Shown: positions 35,559-45,091 of the stretch, one piece after another
How the letters are laid out: each line of letters opens with the position of its first letter
How positions within the stretch are numbered: the stretch's first letter is position 1
Source of the DNA: Ravibacter sp964562455
GTDB lineage: Bacteria > Bacteroidota > Bacteroidia > Cytophagales > Spirosomataceae
DNA length: 64,000 bases
NCBI GenBank assembly: GCA_964562455.1
Contig: CAZLTN010000018.1
Location: 1 to 64,000, forward strand
Direction of reading: 5' to 3'
Notes under the pieces: model-generated
What the model was told of the DNA's origin: nothing
Seen by the model: the letters and a program-made list of their open reading frames with translations, nothing else
The model's database searches: none
Position numbers and translations under genes: made by a program

Positions 35559-38500
35559 ACTTTGCCTCCAGAGGATGCTCCTTCAATAACGCTGACGGAT
35601 CATAAAAGCCGTCGAAAGATTTGGTTTTTTCTCTCACCTGCTTTACCTGCTCCGGTTTGACCGGGGAAGCCGTATTCCCGAAAGAATTCCGGACATAAGT
35701 AAGTACTGCGGCAACTTCCCTGTCGTTCAGCATTCCCCTGTAGGGAGTCATAGGTACCTGGCCCGGGTAATCTTTATCAAGCACTTTAATGGGACCGAGC
35801 AACCCGTTCAGCACGATTTTGATCAGCCTGGTTTCATTGCCCTTTACCCATCTGGTTCCGGCCAGCGGAGGGAATCCCGAGGCGGCCAGTCCCCTGCCGT
35901 CCTCCTGGTGGCAGGTGACACAAAATCCTTCTCTTCCGTAAATCTCCTTCCCTTCATTATATAAGGTCAGGTCACTTCCTTTAAGATTGGTCTTTACATA
36001 GTCGTCCTGCTTCTTCTGTTTTACCGATTGCCCGTTAATATGGGCCACGGCAGTTTCGTAGGCATATTTCATCCATTCGTCGAGCGGATGTTTACCGGCC
36101 TCGGTCAATACCGCCATTCCTTTTGCTTTTGGCAGCCACGACGCGGCAACTATGGCTTCCAGGCGTACGCGCCCGTTTTCATCCGTCGCCGCCCTGGTAA
36201 GAAGCTGCTGATGGTCCGCTACCTGGTGCGTATTGTACCTTACGGCCATTACGGCGGCGGCCCTCACCTTATAATCCTTTGCGTTCAGAAGGGTTTTAAG
36301 CAATTTTTGATCGATTTTATTCAGCCCCCAGCTCACCCACAGCGCTTCCAGCATATGGTGTTCGTACCTGGGATCGCTCTTATCCAGTCCGCCGACCCAT
36401 GCAGTCAGTTTCGGCAATACCTCTGCAGCGTTGCGGCCCCGCAGCTCACGTTTAGTCCTGTACCTCGAACGATATTCGGGGAGCTTCAGGTTTTCCAGCA
36501 ATACTTCGACGCTTGCTCCGTCGATCCTTGCCGGCTGGACAAGCGGCCGTGACGGATAAGTGATCCTGTATATCCTGCCGTGAATATGATCGCGGAGAGG
36601 ATCGCGTGCGTTATGCTGCATATGACCGATCAGGATGTTGTGCCAATCGATCAGGTAGAGTGAGCCATCGGGAGCGAATTCCATATCGACCGGCCTGAAG
36701 TTACGGTCGGAGCTCACTACTAGATCCTGGCGGTGCCTGCTTTTGAAGCCGGTACCGTCGTCCTCGATAATATGTTGCTTGGTGCCGAGGAAACCGATGG
36801 TATTATTGATCAGCATATCGCCCTGGACCTCATCCGGGAAATGGCGGCTTGAAACAAACTCCAGCCCGGAGGTTGGGCGGACCCTGTGCGCGTCTTCTAT
36901 CAGGTTGACCGATTTGTGAGTGGCTTCGCCGTACCTGGGCAACACCGTACCGGGCAGCATCCACCTTACGTCAGGCCCCGAAGTCTCCGCAAAGAACGGC
37001 TGCCCCCAGTTATCGAAGGCTATGCCCCATGGATTGGGGATCGACAATTGGGCTGTACGTTCCAGGTGACGGCGTTTCGGATTATACCGGTAGAATCCGC
37101 CGTTGGTAGCCCTTACTGTACCATACGAAGTCTCGACGTTGGTATGCAAAAATACTCCCTCACCCATGTATATAGAGCCCGAGGGGTCCGCACAGAATGC
37201 ATGGATGTTGTGATGCGTATCATGGTCGTCAAAGCCGCTCAGCAATATTTCCTTTTTGTCCGCCTTACCGTCGCCATTGGTATCGGTGAGCCTGATAAAG
37301 TTCGTCCCCTGGGAAACATACACGCCTTCCGCCTCTATCTCAAAACCCACAGGTAAATGCAGCCCGTCGGCAAAGACCGTTTGTTTGTCGGCTTTACCAT
37401 CGTTGTCGGTATCTTCAAAAATCAGGATCTTGTCATTGGGTTTCGGGTTGCCCGGACGATAGTGCGGGTAGGTCGGCATCACTGCTACCCAGAGCCTCCC
37501 TTTATTGTCGAATGACATCTGCATGGGCTTGGCCAGGTCAGGAAATTCCTTCTCCGACGCAAAAAGCTCTATTTTATAACCTGCCGGTACTTTCAACTCG
37601 GCCAGCGCCTCTTCTCCTGTCAGGTAGGTCAGGCTCCCGTTCTTCTCAGGGTTATAATTGGTTTTGACCTCGGGAAGTGTAAGCGTACCCTTGTCAAGCT
37701 CTTCAAGGTTAAGTTTCTCCCCTTTACATGCTGCCCATATCGCATGGTCCCTGATTTCGGTCAACTGGCGGGTCTTTTCGATTTCGGCAGGATAGTTGTC
37801 CGGGCCGAAGGGATTGTACCTGCGTCCGTACACATGAACGCCGTTAGGTATCTTGTAATCGTGATGCCACATCCAGTTTTTTTCCATCACCGCATCGTAA
37901 ACCAGTTGCCGGTTGGCTTCATTTTTGGAGCCGGCAGTCCCGAAAAGCTGATCTGCCAGGAAAAGAGAGAGTTTCCGGTAACCTGCATCGTTCAGTTGGC
38001 TACCATCTATCGTCAGGTCCTCTTCAGATGCCTCGTACCACTTTTTTGAAGGATTGAAGGCATCTACAAAAAGCACCTTATTCCGGGCCGCTACTTCTTT
38101 CATCGCTGCCACATACAATGCAATATTTGCGTTTTCCTTCTTCCCGTCGGGAACGTCCATTTTAGAAGACAGGTCTTCAAAGGCAACAGGAGTGACAAGG
38201 GCCAGTTGGGGCGCAGCCTTGCCGTTATAGGGCTGAGATAAAGTATGTTTTATGAAGGCGTCCAATTCTCCTTTAAAAGCCGGCAGCCCTGCCTGTCCGT
38301 GAAATGACTCGCTGAACCCGAAAAAAGCTACCACTACATCCGTTTTTAGCCGGGTCAGCCACTCGTCGGGAGTTTCCATATGCCCTTCGCTATGCGAATT
38401 GGTGGCATACTCCGTCTGGAATTTTTCGGCCCCCGGAAAAGCCCATGGGTTGTTCCGGTTGGGCGTCGGCCGGAAACCGGGCGTATCTCCGCCATCGCAC

Positions 38501-38736
38501 ATATTCCTCAGAACCAGGCCGGCCGAAGGGTTGCGAAGCTGAAGCTCGGTTTCGAAATGGTCGTAGTTGATCATTCTCGATCCGAGGTTTCCACCGATGA
38601 GCGTAATACGGCTTCCCTGCTCCAGCTTTAGATTGCCGGAAGGAGCAAAATGCATAAAAGCCGTGAATGTGGCTACCCCAAAGAGAGCCAATAGGCATAG
38701 GATTCCTCCCTTCCTCTGCTTTGTTACGGTATTCAT
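35557..38736 (-). CDS. PVC-type multidomain protein: SGNH-like, membrane-bound dehydrogenase, HEAT-like, cytochrome c
   Basis: This 1059-residue exported protein has a signal anchor (about 10-29) and an N-terminal SGNH-hydrolase-like domain (about 35-275) of the kind that precedes PVC-type dehydrogenases. The PVC membrane-bound dehydrogenase propeller (about 380-730) shows PAGYKIELFASEKEFPDLAKP, DTDNDGKADK twice and NPWGIAFDNWGQPFFAE. HEAT-like repeats follow (about 770-900). The C-terminal cytochrome c domain (about 930-1030) has the heme site CVTCH (939-943) and a likely axial Met996 in VPMTPYRG. Proteins of this type are thought to oxidise sugars or their derivatives and pass electrons to heme. 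In this neighbourhood (DUF1080, TIM-barrel isomerase) oxidation to 3-keto sugars is plausible. The SGNH motif GGNLGSR lacks the usual nucleophile Ser in the GDS position. Confidence 0.85.
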   Translation of the reverse strand: MNTVTKQRKGGILCLLALFGVATFTAFMHFAPSGNLKLEQGSRITLIGGNLGSRMINYDHFETELQLRNPSAGLVLRNMCDGGDTPGFRPTPNRNNPWAFPGAEKFQTEYATNSHSEGHMETPDEWLTRLKTDVVVAFFGFSESFHGQAGLPAFKGELDAFIKHTLSQPYNGKAAPQLALVTPVAFEDLSSKMDVPDGKKENANIALYVAAMKEVAARNKVLFVDAFNPSKKWYEASEEDLTIDGSQLNDAGYRKLSLFLADQLFGTAGSKNEANRQLVYDAVMEKNWMWHHDYKIPNGVHVYGRRYNPFGPDNYPAEIEKTRQLTEIRDHAIWAACKGEKLNLEELDKGTLTLPEVKTNYNPEKNGSLTYLTGEEALAELKVPAGYKIELFASEKEFPDLAKPMQMSFDNKGRLWVAVMPTYPHYRPGNPKPNDKILIFEDTDNDGKADKQTVFADGLHLPVGFEIEAEGVYVSQGTNFIRLTDTNGDGKADKKEILLSGFDDHDTHHNIHAFCADPSGSIYMGEGVFLHTNVETSYGTVRATNGGFYRYNPKRRHLERTAQLSIPNPWGIAFDNWGQPFFAETSGPDVRWMLPGTVLPRYGEATHKSVNLIEDAHRVRPTSGLEFVSSRHFPDEVQGDMLINNTIGFLGTKQHIIEDDGTGFKSRHRQDLVVSSDRNFRPVDMEFAPDGSLYLIDWHNILIGHMQHNARDPLRDHIHGRIYRITYPSRPLVQPARIDGASVEVLLENLKLPEYRSRYRTKRELRGRNAAEVLPKLTAWVGGLDKSDPRYEHHMLEALWVSWGLNKIDQKLLKTLLNAKDYKVRAAAVMAVRYNTHQVADHQQLLTRAATDENGRVRLEAIVAASWLPKAKGMAVLTEAGKHPLDEWMKYAYETAVAHINGQSVKQKKQDDYVKTNLKGSDLTLYNEGKEIYGREGFCVTCHQEDGRGLAASGFPPLAGTRWVKGNETRLIKIVLNGLLGPIKVLDKDYPGQVPMTPYRGMLNDREVAAVLTYVRNSFGNTASPVKPEQVKQVREKTKSFDGFYDPSALLKEHPLEAK

Positions 38737-39198
38737 ACGTGATGAGATAACGGGAAAGTTTAAATTGGTTAAATGAAGAAATTAAAGATAAAAGGGAAGC
38801 TGTCCGCTAAGTTATACTTGAATTAATTGAGCGTCGAACAAAAATACCTGGCTGAAAGCAAAAAAACATCCGAATATTCACAAATAATCACAATAATACT
38901 ATCCTGCTCTTTCACGAAAAGTTTCGTTTATCAGTGTTGGCAGGCGGGTATTACCGGCAAAAATCAAAAGTAGCGTCTGCTCGTAAAAGTTACCGTCTGT
39001 TAGCCCCGGCTAAGACTCATGTAGCCCTGAAAATCTCCAAACCGCATTCTATACCGGTATTCACAATTCTCTTCCCTTCCGGGACATTAGGAAAAATGTA
39101 TTTGAGATATACGAAAGAAGTCTTAGTATTGCACTAATAAATATATAAACACCAGTCAGGTAAATGAAGGGTACACCACCTAACCGCCACCCATTTAA
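38737..39198. other. 462-nt divergent region, no gene seen
   Basis: This AT-rich region lies between the minus-strand PVC-type cytochrome gene and the plus-strand Wzi gene. Apart from the putative -7 box I see no structured RNA, repeat or coding signal. A frame at 38934-39137 has no start context or protein features. Confidence 0.5.
38839..38846 (-). promoter_or_regulatory. Putative -7 promoter box for the PVC-type cytochrome gene
   Basis: The minus strand reads TATTTTTG, an exact TAnnTTTG, 102 nt upstream of the ATG at 38736. A TTTG lies about 12 nt further upstream, tighter than usual. Confidence 0.35.
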
Positions 39199-40698
39199 AT
39201 GAATAATAGACTTTGCCTGTTTCTTCTCCTCGGCAGCATTTTTCCCATACTATCAAAAGCACAGGGCAGTACGACAGCAACAACCAGGAATGACTCTGCA
39301 TATATAGAAATTGTAGGCTTTGGCGCATACGACCAGGAACGCCTGCCTTTCTGGATTCATACAAATCAATGGGGGACAGTCCCCAAAGAAGGAAACGGCG
39401 GGGGATTCAGGCTGGGCTGGGCCGGCACTTACAACTTCAATAACGAGAAAAAGAAAGGCCTCCGCTTTACGGGCGGAATAGAAGCTGTCGAAAATATCAC
39501 GAAAGAAGCCCAGTTCCTGCTCCCGCAGGCCTACGCAGGCTTTCGCCTGGGAGCTTTTGAGATATTCGCCGGTCGTAAGAAGCAGGTCGTAGGTCTTGCC
39601 GACAGCACGCTGGGCACCGGCCAGTATGCCGTATCCCCGAATGCAATGCCTAATTTCCGGATCCAGTTCGGGGTATTCGAATATACCAATATACCTTTTA
39701 CAAAGGGGTGGCTCCAGTTTTTGGGATTTTATTCCGACGGGGTTCTGGACCGCAACCGCCCGATCGTTACCGACCTCAAATTACATCAGAAACAGCTCTA
39801 TTTCCGGTTCGGCAGTCCTCAGGGCCGTGTGAAGCTCTACGGAGGATTTAACCACAATGCGCAGTGGGGAGGAAAAAGCCCCTACTATTACGACGAAGAC
39901 AATCCCACCGATAAACAGATGCCTGCATCGTTCCAGAGTTACCTTGAAACAATTTTCGGCGTCAGGGGTCCGAAAAGCAGCAAGGCTCATCACGATTCTA
40001 CCAACAGGATCGGGAACCATCTCGGCTCCATAGACATCGGAATGGAAATCAAAACTTATGGAGCGAATTTCCTTCTATACAGGCAGAGTGTCTATGAAGA
40101 CGGCTCCCTTATCAGGCTGACCAACATTGCAGACGGGCTGAACGGTATCAGGATCAGGAGAAACAACATTTACGGAAGCGCGATTGAGATTCACGAAGCT
40201 GTACTGGAATTCCTCTACACCAAAAGCCAGGGAGGACCGGACTTCGACATGAACGACCCAAAAAAACTGGGGCGTGACAATTATTTCAACAACTACCAGG
40301 TCAGGGACGGCTGGTCATACATGATGCGCACCGTAGGCACGCCATTTATTACCCCCGGAGTCGACACCCAGCAGCTTGGCCAAGGCTACCTGTACGGAGA
40401 TTCATTCACTAATAATAACCGCGTATGGGCCTTTCACCTGGGCATGAAGGGAGGAATTGCCAATAAGCTTATCTGGACTACGAAACTATCTTATTCGCGT
40501 AATTTCGGTGTTTATGACCTTGAGAATTCCTGGCCTGAAAAAGGGCTGGGACAATTTTCGGGCCTTTTGTCACTGTCGAGAAGAACAAACTGGCTGGGTG
40601 GGTTGACCATCGGCGCCAACCTGGCCATGGACTACGGCGATCTTTACCCTGTCACCTATGGAGGTATGCTCAGCCTGAAAAAACATATCTATTTCTGA
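39199..40698 (+). CDS. Capsule assembly Wzi-family outer-membrane protein
   Basis: The 499-residue product has a signal peptide (about 1-22). The mature protein is beta-barrel-like throughout and has landmarks of the Wzi family as found in Bacteroidota: an early LPFWIHTNQWG, GGFRLGWAGTYNF, FEIFAGRKKQV and, later, YGGFNHNAQWGG. It ends KKHIYF with a terminal aromatic. Wzi proteins anchor or organise capsule polysaccharide at the outer membrane. No other capsule genes are nearby, so it may be an isolated member with a different ligand. Confidence 0.85.
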   Translation: MNNRLCLFLLLGSIFPILSKAQGSTTATTRNDSAYIEIVGFGAYDQERLPFWIHTNQWGTVPKEGNGGGFRLGWAGTYNFNNEKKKGLRFTGGIEAVENITKEAQFLLPQAYAGFRLGAFEIFAGRKKQVVGLADSTLGTGQYAVSPNAMPNFRIQFGVFEYTNIPFTKGWLQFLGFYSDGVLDRNRPIVTDLKLHQKQLYFRFGSPQGRVKLYGGFNHNAQWGGKSPYYYDEDNPTDKQMPASFQSYLETIFGVRGPKSSKAHHDSTNRIGNHLGSIDIGMEIKTYGANFLLYRQSVYEDGSLIRLTNIADGLNGIRIRRNNIYGSAIEIHEAVLEFLYTKSQGGPDFDMNDPKKLGRDNYFNNYQVRDGWSYMMRTVGTPFITPGVDTQQLGQGYLYGDSFTNNNRVWAFHLGMKGGIANKLIWTTKLSYSRNFGVYDLENSWPEKGLGQFSGLLSLSRRTNWLGGLTIGANLAMDYGDLYPVTYGGMLSLKKHIYF

Positions 40699-40729
40699 GC
40701 CGGCGCCCCGTCACGCAGGATGCCGGTCT

Positions 40730-41122
40730 CTACCCTATATTTTCGCGTATACTTTCCGCTATCCGGGCCATTTCTTCGCCGGATAGCTTCAGTTTATTGC
40801 TGAAATTCATATCCGACATACTGTTCAGCGGGATCAGGTGTACGTGCGCGTGAGGAACTTCAAGGCCGACAACCGCTAACCCGATCCGCTTGCAGGGAAC
40901 TGCCTTTTCTATTGCGCCTGCGACCTGCTTCGAAAAAGCCATTAACCCTGCATACACATCGTCGTCAAGATCAAAAATATAATCGATTTCTGCCTTCGGA
41001 ATCACCAGAGTATGTCCTTTGGCTGTAGGAAATGCGTCAAGAAAAGCTATATACCTGTCGTTCTCTGCTATGATATGGGCAGGGATTTCCCTGGCGATTA
41101 TCCTGGAAAAGATGGAAGCCAT
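40730..41122 (-). CDS. HIT-family nucleotide hydrolase (HINT-like)
   Basis: This 130-residue cytoplasmic protein of the usual HIT length begins FSRIIAREIPAHI, has TLVIPKAEIDYIFDLDD and carries the histidine triad HAHVH (H91, H93, H95) followed by LIPL. HIT enzymes hydrolyse purine-nucleotide adducts such as AMP-lysine. It is a single gene, convergent with the Wzi gene; an exact TAnnTTTG box lies 59 nt upstream. Confidence 0.95.
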   Translation of the reverse strand: MASIFSRIIAREIPAHIIAENDRYIAFLDAFPTAKGHTLVIPKAEIDYIFDLDDDVYAGLMAFSKQVAGAIEKAVPCKRIGLAVVGLEVPHAHVHLIPLNSMSDMNFSNKLKLSGEEMARIAESIRENIG

Positions 41123-41180
41123 ACTTTGTTTATTTTTATTTTTTTTCGTTAAACCACAAATTTTATAAAGTTTTTCTGCT

Positions 41181-41188
41181 CAAAATTA
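41181..41188 (-). promoter_or_regulatory. Putative -7 promoter box for the HIT gene
   Basis: The minus strand reads TAATTTTG, an exact TAnnTTTG, 59 nt upstream of the ATG at 41122. Confidence 0.4.
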
Positions 41189-41275
41189 AAGAAAGCACTA
41201 ATATTACGGCAACATTATTAGTCTGACCTAAGGTCTAGGTAGCAATAATCAACAATTTAATACTCTTTTATTCTG

Positions 41276-41965
41276 ATGAAAAAAATTGCCATGTTTACTC
41301 TTGCCGGCGCGTTGCTGCTGGGCGTTACACAGGTTGAAGCTCAGAAGACCGGCAAATGGGTCAAGCTTTTCAATGGTAAAAACTTCGACGGCTGGCGCAC
41401 CTATAATGGCAGCACGATTTCCGATATCTGGAAAGTAGAGGACGGCGCTATGGTAATGACCGCAAAGGGCGGTGGAAACCTCGTTACGGAAGGCCAGTAC
41501 GGCGATTTTGAACTGGAACTGGAATGGAAAATCAGCGAAGGGGGCAATAGCGGTATTATGTATCATGTCCATGAGGACAAAAAATTCGGGCAGCCTTACC
41601 AGACAGGGCCGGAAATACAGGTGCTCGATGATGAAAAACACCCCGATTCTTTCAAAGGAGCCGCGGGCAATCACAAGGCAGGTTCCCTTTACGACATGCT
41701 CCCTCCTACCGATCTGAAGGCCGTCAAACCGGCCGGGCAATGGAACAAGGCAAAAATTGTTATCAAAAACGGTCGCGGTGAAAGCTGGCTGAACGGAAAA
41801 AAAGTAGTGGATTTCCCGACAAAAGGCCCCGAATGGGATAAAATGGTCGAAAACAGCAAGTTTAAAGGCTGGGAAGGATTCGGAAAGTATGACAAAGGGC
41901 ATATCGCGATCCAGGACCACGGCGACAAGGTTTGGTACAGGAACATCCGGATCAGGGAGCTATAA
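41276..41965 (+). CDS. DUF1080 / 3-keto-disaccharide hydrolase family protein
   Basis: The 229-residue exported protein has a signal peptide (about 1-22) and the DUF1080 (concanavalin-like) fold: WVKLFNGKNFDGWRTYNG, FELELEWKISEGGNSGIMYHV, GPEIQVLDDEKHP, GEWN-like GQWNKAKIVIKNGR and the final GHIAIQDHGDKVWYRNIRI. Characterised members cleave 3-keto-glycosides produced by dehydrogenases. It is followed after 21 nt by a TIM-barrel isomerase-like gene, so the two are probably one operon. Confidence 0.92.
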   Translation: MKKIAMFTLAGALLLGVTQVEAQKTGKWVKLFNGKNFDGWRTYNGSTISDIWKVEDGAMVMTAKGGGNLVTEGQYGDFELELEWKISEGGNSGIMYHVHEDKKFGQPYQTGPEIQVLDDEKHPDSFKGAAGNHKAGSLYDMLPPTDLKAVKPAGQWNKAKIVIKNGRGESWLNGKKVVDFPTKGPEWDKMVENSKFKGWEGFGKYDKGHIAIQDHGDKVWYRNIRIREL

Positions 41966-41986
41966 CAGACTCAAGACTGCAAATCC

Positions 41987-42847
41987 ATGGCAAACAGACG
42001 TAACGCTGTTAAGAAAATATTCGGCGCCTCTATGGGCGCCGTTTTTTCAGGTAACCTTTCTGCAGAAGCAGCAACAGGCACCTCTTCCGCAAGCCGCATC
42101 AGGCACTCCGTGTGCAAATGGTGTTATAGTAAAGTTCCGCTCGAGGAATTCTGTAAAGCCGTTAAAGAGATCGGGATACAATCTGTGGAGCTGATGGGCC
42201 CTAAAGAGTGGCCGGTACTGAAAGCGCATGGCTTGTACTGCGCACTTCCCAACGGAGCCGGAAAAGGTATAGAAAAAGGCTTTAACGATCCCGCCTATCA
42301 CCAGGAGCTGATCCGCTCTTACGAAGAAGTGATTCCGCTGGTATCTAAAGCAGGCTACAATACGCTCATCTGTTTCTCGGGCAACCGTAACGGGAAAAGC
42401 GACGAAGAGGGGCTGGCCAATTGCGAGAAAGGCCTGAAACGGCTCATGTCAGTTGCCGAAAAACACAAGGTAACGCTCATTATGGAATTGCTCAACAGCA
42501 AGATCGATCATAAAGACTACCAATGTGACCATACCGCATGGGGCGCGGAACTATGCAAACGGATCGGATCGGAACGCTTCAAGCTCCTTTATGATATCTA
42601 CCATATGCAGATCATGGAGGGCGATGTTATCCGGAATATCAGGGAAAACATTCAATATATAGGGCATTTCCACACAGGAGGTGTTCCCGGCAGGAACGAG
42701 ATAGACAATACCCAGGAGTTGTTTTATCCGGCCATTATGCGCGCTATCGCCGATACGGGTTACGAAGGATACGTCGGCCAGGAATTTATTCCGAAAGGAA
42801 ACTGGTTCGACTCTTTAAAGCAGAGCATCGAGATCTGCTCTGTCTGA
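41987..42847 (+). CDS. Hydroxypyruvate-isomerase-like / sugar-phosphate isomerase TIM-barrel protein
   Basis: This 286-residue protein starts MANRRNAVKKIFGASMG, a twin-Arg-like exported start (about 1-28), and then follows the xylose-isomerase-like TIM-barrel family: VPLEEFCKAVKEIGIQSVELMG, NTLICFSGNR, VTLIMELLNSK, KLLYDIYHMQIMEGD, IGHFHTGGVPGRNEID, GYEGYVGQEFIPKG. The metal ligands E (MELLN), D (LYDIYH), H and E (GQEF) are in place. It shares an operon with the DUF1080 gene. Together they fit catabolism of 3-keto sugars in the periplasm, although the exact reaction is not known. Confidence 0.9.
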   Translation: MANRRNAVKKIFGASMGAVFSGNLSAEAATGTSSASRIRHSVCKWCYSKVPLEEFCKAVKEIGIQSVELMGPKEWPVLKAHGLYCALPNGAGKGIEKGFNDPAYHQELIRSYEEVIPLVSKAGYNTLICFSGNRNGKSDEEGLANCEKGLKRLMSVAEKHKVTLIMELLNSKIDHKDYQCDHTAWGAELCKRIGSERFKLLYDIYHMQIMEGDVIRNIRENIQYIGHFHTGGVPGRNEIDNTQELFYPAIMRAIADTGYEGYVGQEFIPKGNWFDSLKQSIEICSV

Positions 42848-42901
42848 CGCCGGGAAGGTGGATATATTGATTCTTCCCTACCGGATTACCGTTATTCCGG
42901 A

Positions 42902-43990
42902 TCACTGGCTATCTTTTACTATATAGTCTGAAACAAGAGGACGGTGATCCGAAAAATTCACTCCCCGCAGTGTCTTAAACGCTGCCAGCTCTATTTTGTC
43001 CGGGTCGTAAAACTGGTTGTCGATCCGGATAAAATAAGGCAGATTCCTGAAAGTAAAACCAAAACCGCTGCCTCCTGCTTCAAAGCTGTTCATCAGCAGT
43101 TTCGAAATCCGGCCGTAGCCGTAGCTGTAAGGAGTTTCATTGAAATCCCCGCATACGATTACCGGGTGACGAGCCTGTTCTATCCATTCTTCCAGCGACC
43201 TGATCTGGTCATTCCTTTTTTCAAAGCCGTTCTTAATACGTGAGACAGTTCTCTTCGACTCTTTTTTCAGTCCATCCATCTGTCTCTGCTCTACAAGTTC
43301 TCTCAGGTTCAGCGTCATCGAGTGGAGGTGCACATTGATGACAGTCAGCGTATCACCGCCTGCTATCACATCGCATTTCAGCATTCCGTTCTGGCCCGCA
43401 AAGACCTTAAGCTCGGCATTCCGGAGCTTATACCTGGAGAAAACGGCCAGCCCGGTTTTTGTCGTTCCCGGCTTCCTGTTCACCGGTTGGTCTACTATCA
43501 CAAACTGGCTGTAACCGATCTTCTTCAGCGCTTCTGCAAGGTCCTTATCGCGCCCGGCCGATTGATAAGCCTCCTGGAAACACATTATATCGGGGTTCAG
43601 GTCTTTCAGCCATCCGATACCCTCCGGCGAAATCAGCGACTTCTCTCCCTGCACCTTCACTCCCACCCCCAGCTGATGTATATTGTAGCTCAGCAGCCTG
43701 ATATTTTCATCGCTCCCTTCCCTGTTATCCCCTAACCTGAACGTCCGTGACCAGAAAGGAAAAGAAATGAGCAGCATAACGAGGCTCCTTCCCGCTAGCT
43801 GCCGTGCGCCCAAAAGGACTCCCGAAACAATAACAAAAAGGTGTATAAGCATTACTACCGGCAATGACATGGTCAGGAACCCGGCAACCCAATGCGGGGA
43901 AACCGGCCAGTAGCACAGCGCGTAGACAAGCAAAGTATAGATACAGAACAAAATATGCAGGGAGCCTGCCAGCTTACTTATCCAACGCAT
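42902..43990 (-). CDS. Endonuclease/exonuclease/phosphatase-family membrane protein
   Basis: The 362-residue protein has three hydrophobic segments near the N-terminus (about 7-27, 33-55, 62-80) and a C-terminal EEP domain (about 95-360): IRLLSYNIHQLG, MCFQEAY (metal-binding Glu), TVINVHLHSM, VIVCGDFNETPYSYGYG and SDHRPLVSDY (catalytic His). Such membrane-tethered EEP proteins are common in Bacteroidota; their substrate (nucleic acid, phospholipid or phosphosugar) is uncertain. It lies 11 nt after pheS on the same strand. Confidence 0.88.
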   Translation of the reverse strand: MRWISKLAGSLHILFCIYTLLVYALCYWPVSPHWVAGFLTMSLPVVMLIHLFVIVSGVLLGARQLAGRSLVMLLISFPFWSRTFRLGDNREGSDENIRLLSYNIHQLGVGVKVQGEKSLISPEGIGWLKDLNPDIMCFQEAYQSAGRDKDLAEALKKIGYSQFVIVDQPVNRKPGTTKTGLAVFSRYKLRNAELKVFAGQNGMLKCDVIAGGDTLTVINVHLHSMTLNLRELVEQRQMDGLKKESKRTVSRIKNGFEKRNDQIRSLEEWIEQARHPVIVCGDFNETPYSYGYGRISKLLMNSFEAGGSGFGFTFRNLPYFIRIDNQFYDPDKIELAAFKTLRGVNFSDHRPLVSDYIVKDSQ

Positions 43991-44001
43991 GGTGTTAAAG
44001 A

Positions 44002-45033
44002 TCAGGCCCCGGAAAACTGTCGCAGAAAACGGACGTCGTTTTCAGTAAACAGCCTGAGATCCTTGATGTCATATCTCAACATGGCAATCCGCTCTATACC
44101 CATTCCGAAAGCAAAACCGGTAAATACTTCAGGATCTATTCCGCAATTACGCAACACATTTGGGTCTACCATTCCTGACCCCGCTATCTCTACCCATCCC
44201 GAATGTTTGCAGATATTGCACCCTTTCCCTTTACAGATAAAACAGGTAACGTCGATTTCGGCGCTGGGTTCGGTAAAAGGGAAAAAGGACGGCCTGAGCC
44301 TTATTTTCGATTCCTTGCCGAACATTTCCTTAGCGAAGTGATAAAGCGTATCCTTCAGATCCTTGAAACTCACATTGCGGTCTACATAGAGCCCTTCTAC
44401 CTGGTGAAAAATGCAGTGCGCCCGGGCGGATATCGCCTCGTTCCGGAAAACGCGGCCCGGCATAATACTTCTCACGGGAGGCTTCTTATTGTTCAATAGC
44501 CTTATCTGTACGTTAGAAGTATGCGTCCTGAGCAATACATCGTCTTTGCCTTTCCCCTTTTCGATAAAAAAGGTATCCTGCATTTCCCTTGCCGGGTGGT
44601 TATCCGCAAAATTCAGCGCGCCGAAGTTAAACCAATCCGTTTCTACTTCGGGACCGTCGGCAACGTCAAAGCCCATTCTGGAGAAAATCTCGGCAATGCG
44701 TTTTTTGGTAAGCGTAAGCGGGTGAAGGCTTCCGAAACTGAAAGGCGGCACCGGCAGGGTAAAATCGGGTTCAGCCTTTACCGATGGGTCTGCCAGCCTG
44801 CCCAGTACTTCGGCCCATTCGTCAAACCTGCTTTGGGCAAGGTTCTTGAGGTTATTCAGCTCAGCGCCAAACGCCCTTCGGTCCTCTTTCTGAACATTTT
44901 TCAGCTCTTCGAATAACGCCGCTACCTTTCCTTTTTTGCTCAGGTATTCGAGCCTGAATGCTTCTAATTCTTCCCTATTGCCAACAACTGTATCCTTTAT
45001 CTGCTCCAGTAATTTTTGGACTCCGCCTGTCAT
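44002..45033 (-). CDS. pheS: Phenylalanyl-tRNA synthetase alpha subunit
   Basis: This 343-residue PheS has a coiled-coil N-terminus (1-90) and a class II catalytic core with LRTHTSNVQIR, PGRVFRNEAISARAHCIFHQVEGL, FFPFTEPSAEIDV, GWVEIAGSGMV and FAFGMGIERIAMLRY (motif 3). The CFICKGKGCNICKHSG Cys-rich insertion is characteristic of Bacteroidota PheS. It charges tRNA-Phe together with PheT, which is not in the window. A minus-strand TAnnTTTG box lies 59 nt upstream of the ATG. Confidence 0.98.
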   Translation of the reverse strand: MTGGVQKLLEQIKDTVVGNREELEAFRLEYLSKKGKVAALFEELKNVQKEDRRAFGAELNNLKNLAQSRFDEWAEVLGRLADPSVKAEPDFTLPVPPFSFGSLHPLTLTKKRIAEIFSRMGFDVADGPEVETDWFNFGALNFADNHPAREMQDTFFIEKGKGKDDVLLRTHTSNVQIRLLNNKKPPVRSIMPGRVFRNEAISARAHCIFHQVEGLYVDRNVSFKDLKDTLYHFAKEMFGKESKIRLRPSFFPFTEPSAEIDVTCFICKGKGCNICKHSGWVEIAGSGMVDPNVLRNCGIDPEVFTGFAFGMGIERIAMLRYDIKDLRLFTENDVRFLRQFSGA

Positions 45034-45091
45034 CTTATATTTTTAAATTACCCGGCTCCCCGGGGAAAGTGGTGATCTCCGAATTTAACCG

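Noticed and set aside
41197..41222. 7-bp inverted repeat ACTAATA...TATTAGT before the DUF1080 gene
   Set aside because: It may be an operator, but 7-bp AT-rich arms 12 nt apart are expected by chance in such DNA.
41249..41920. Minus-strand frame of 223 residues opposite the DUF1080 gene
   Set aside because: It mirrors the coding gene; the plus-strand product has a signal peptide and a full family pattern.
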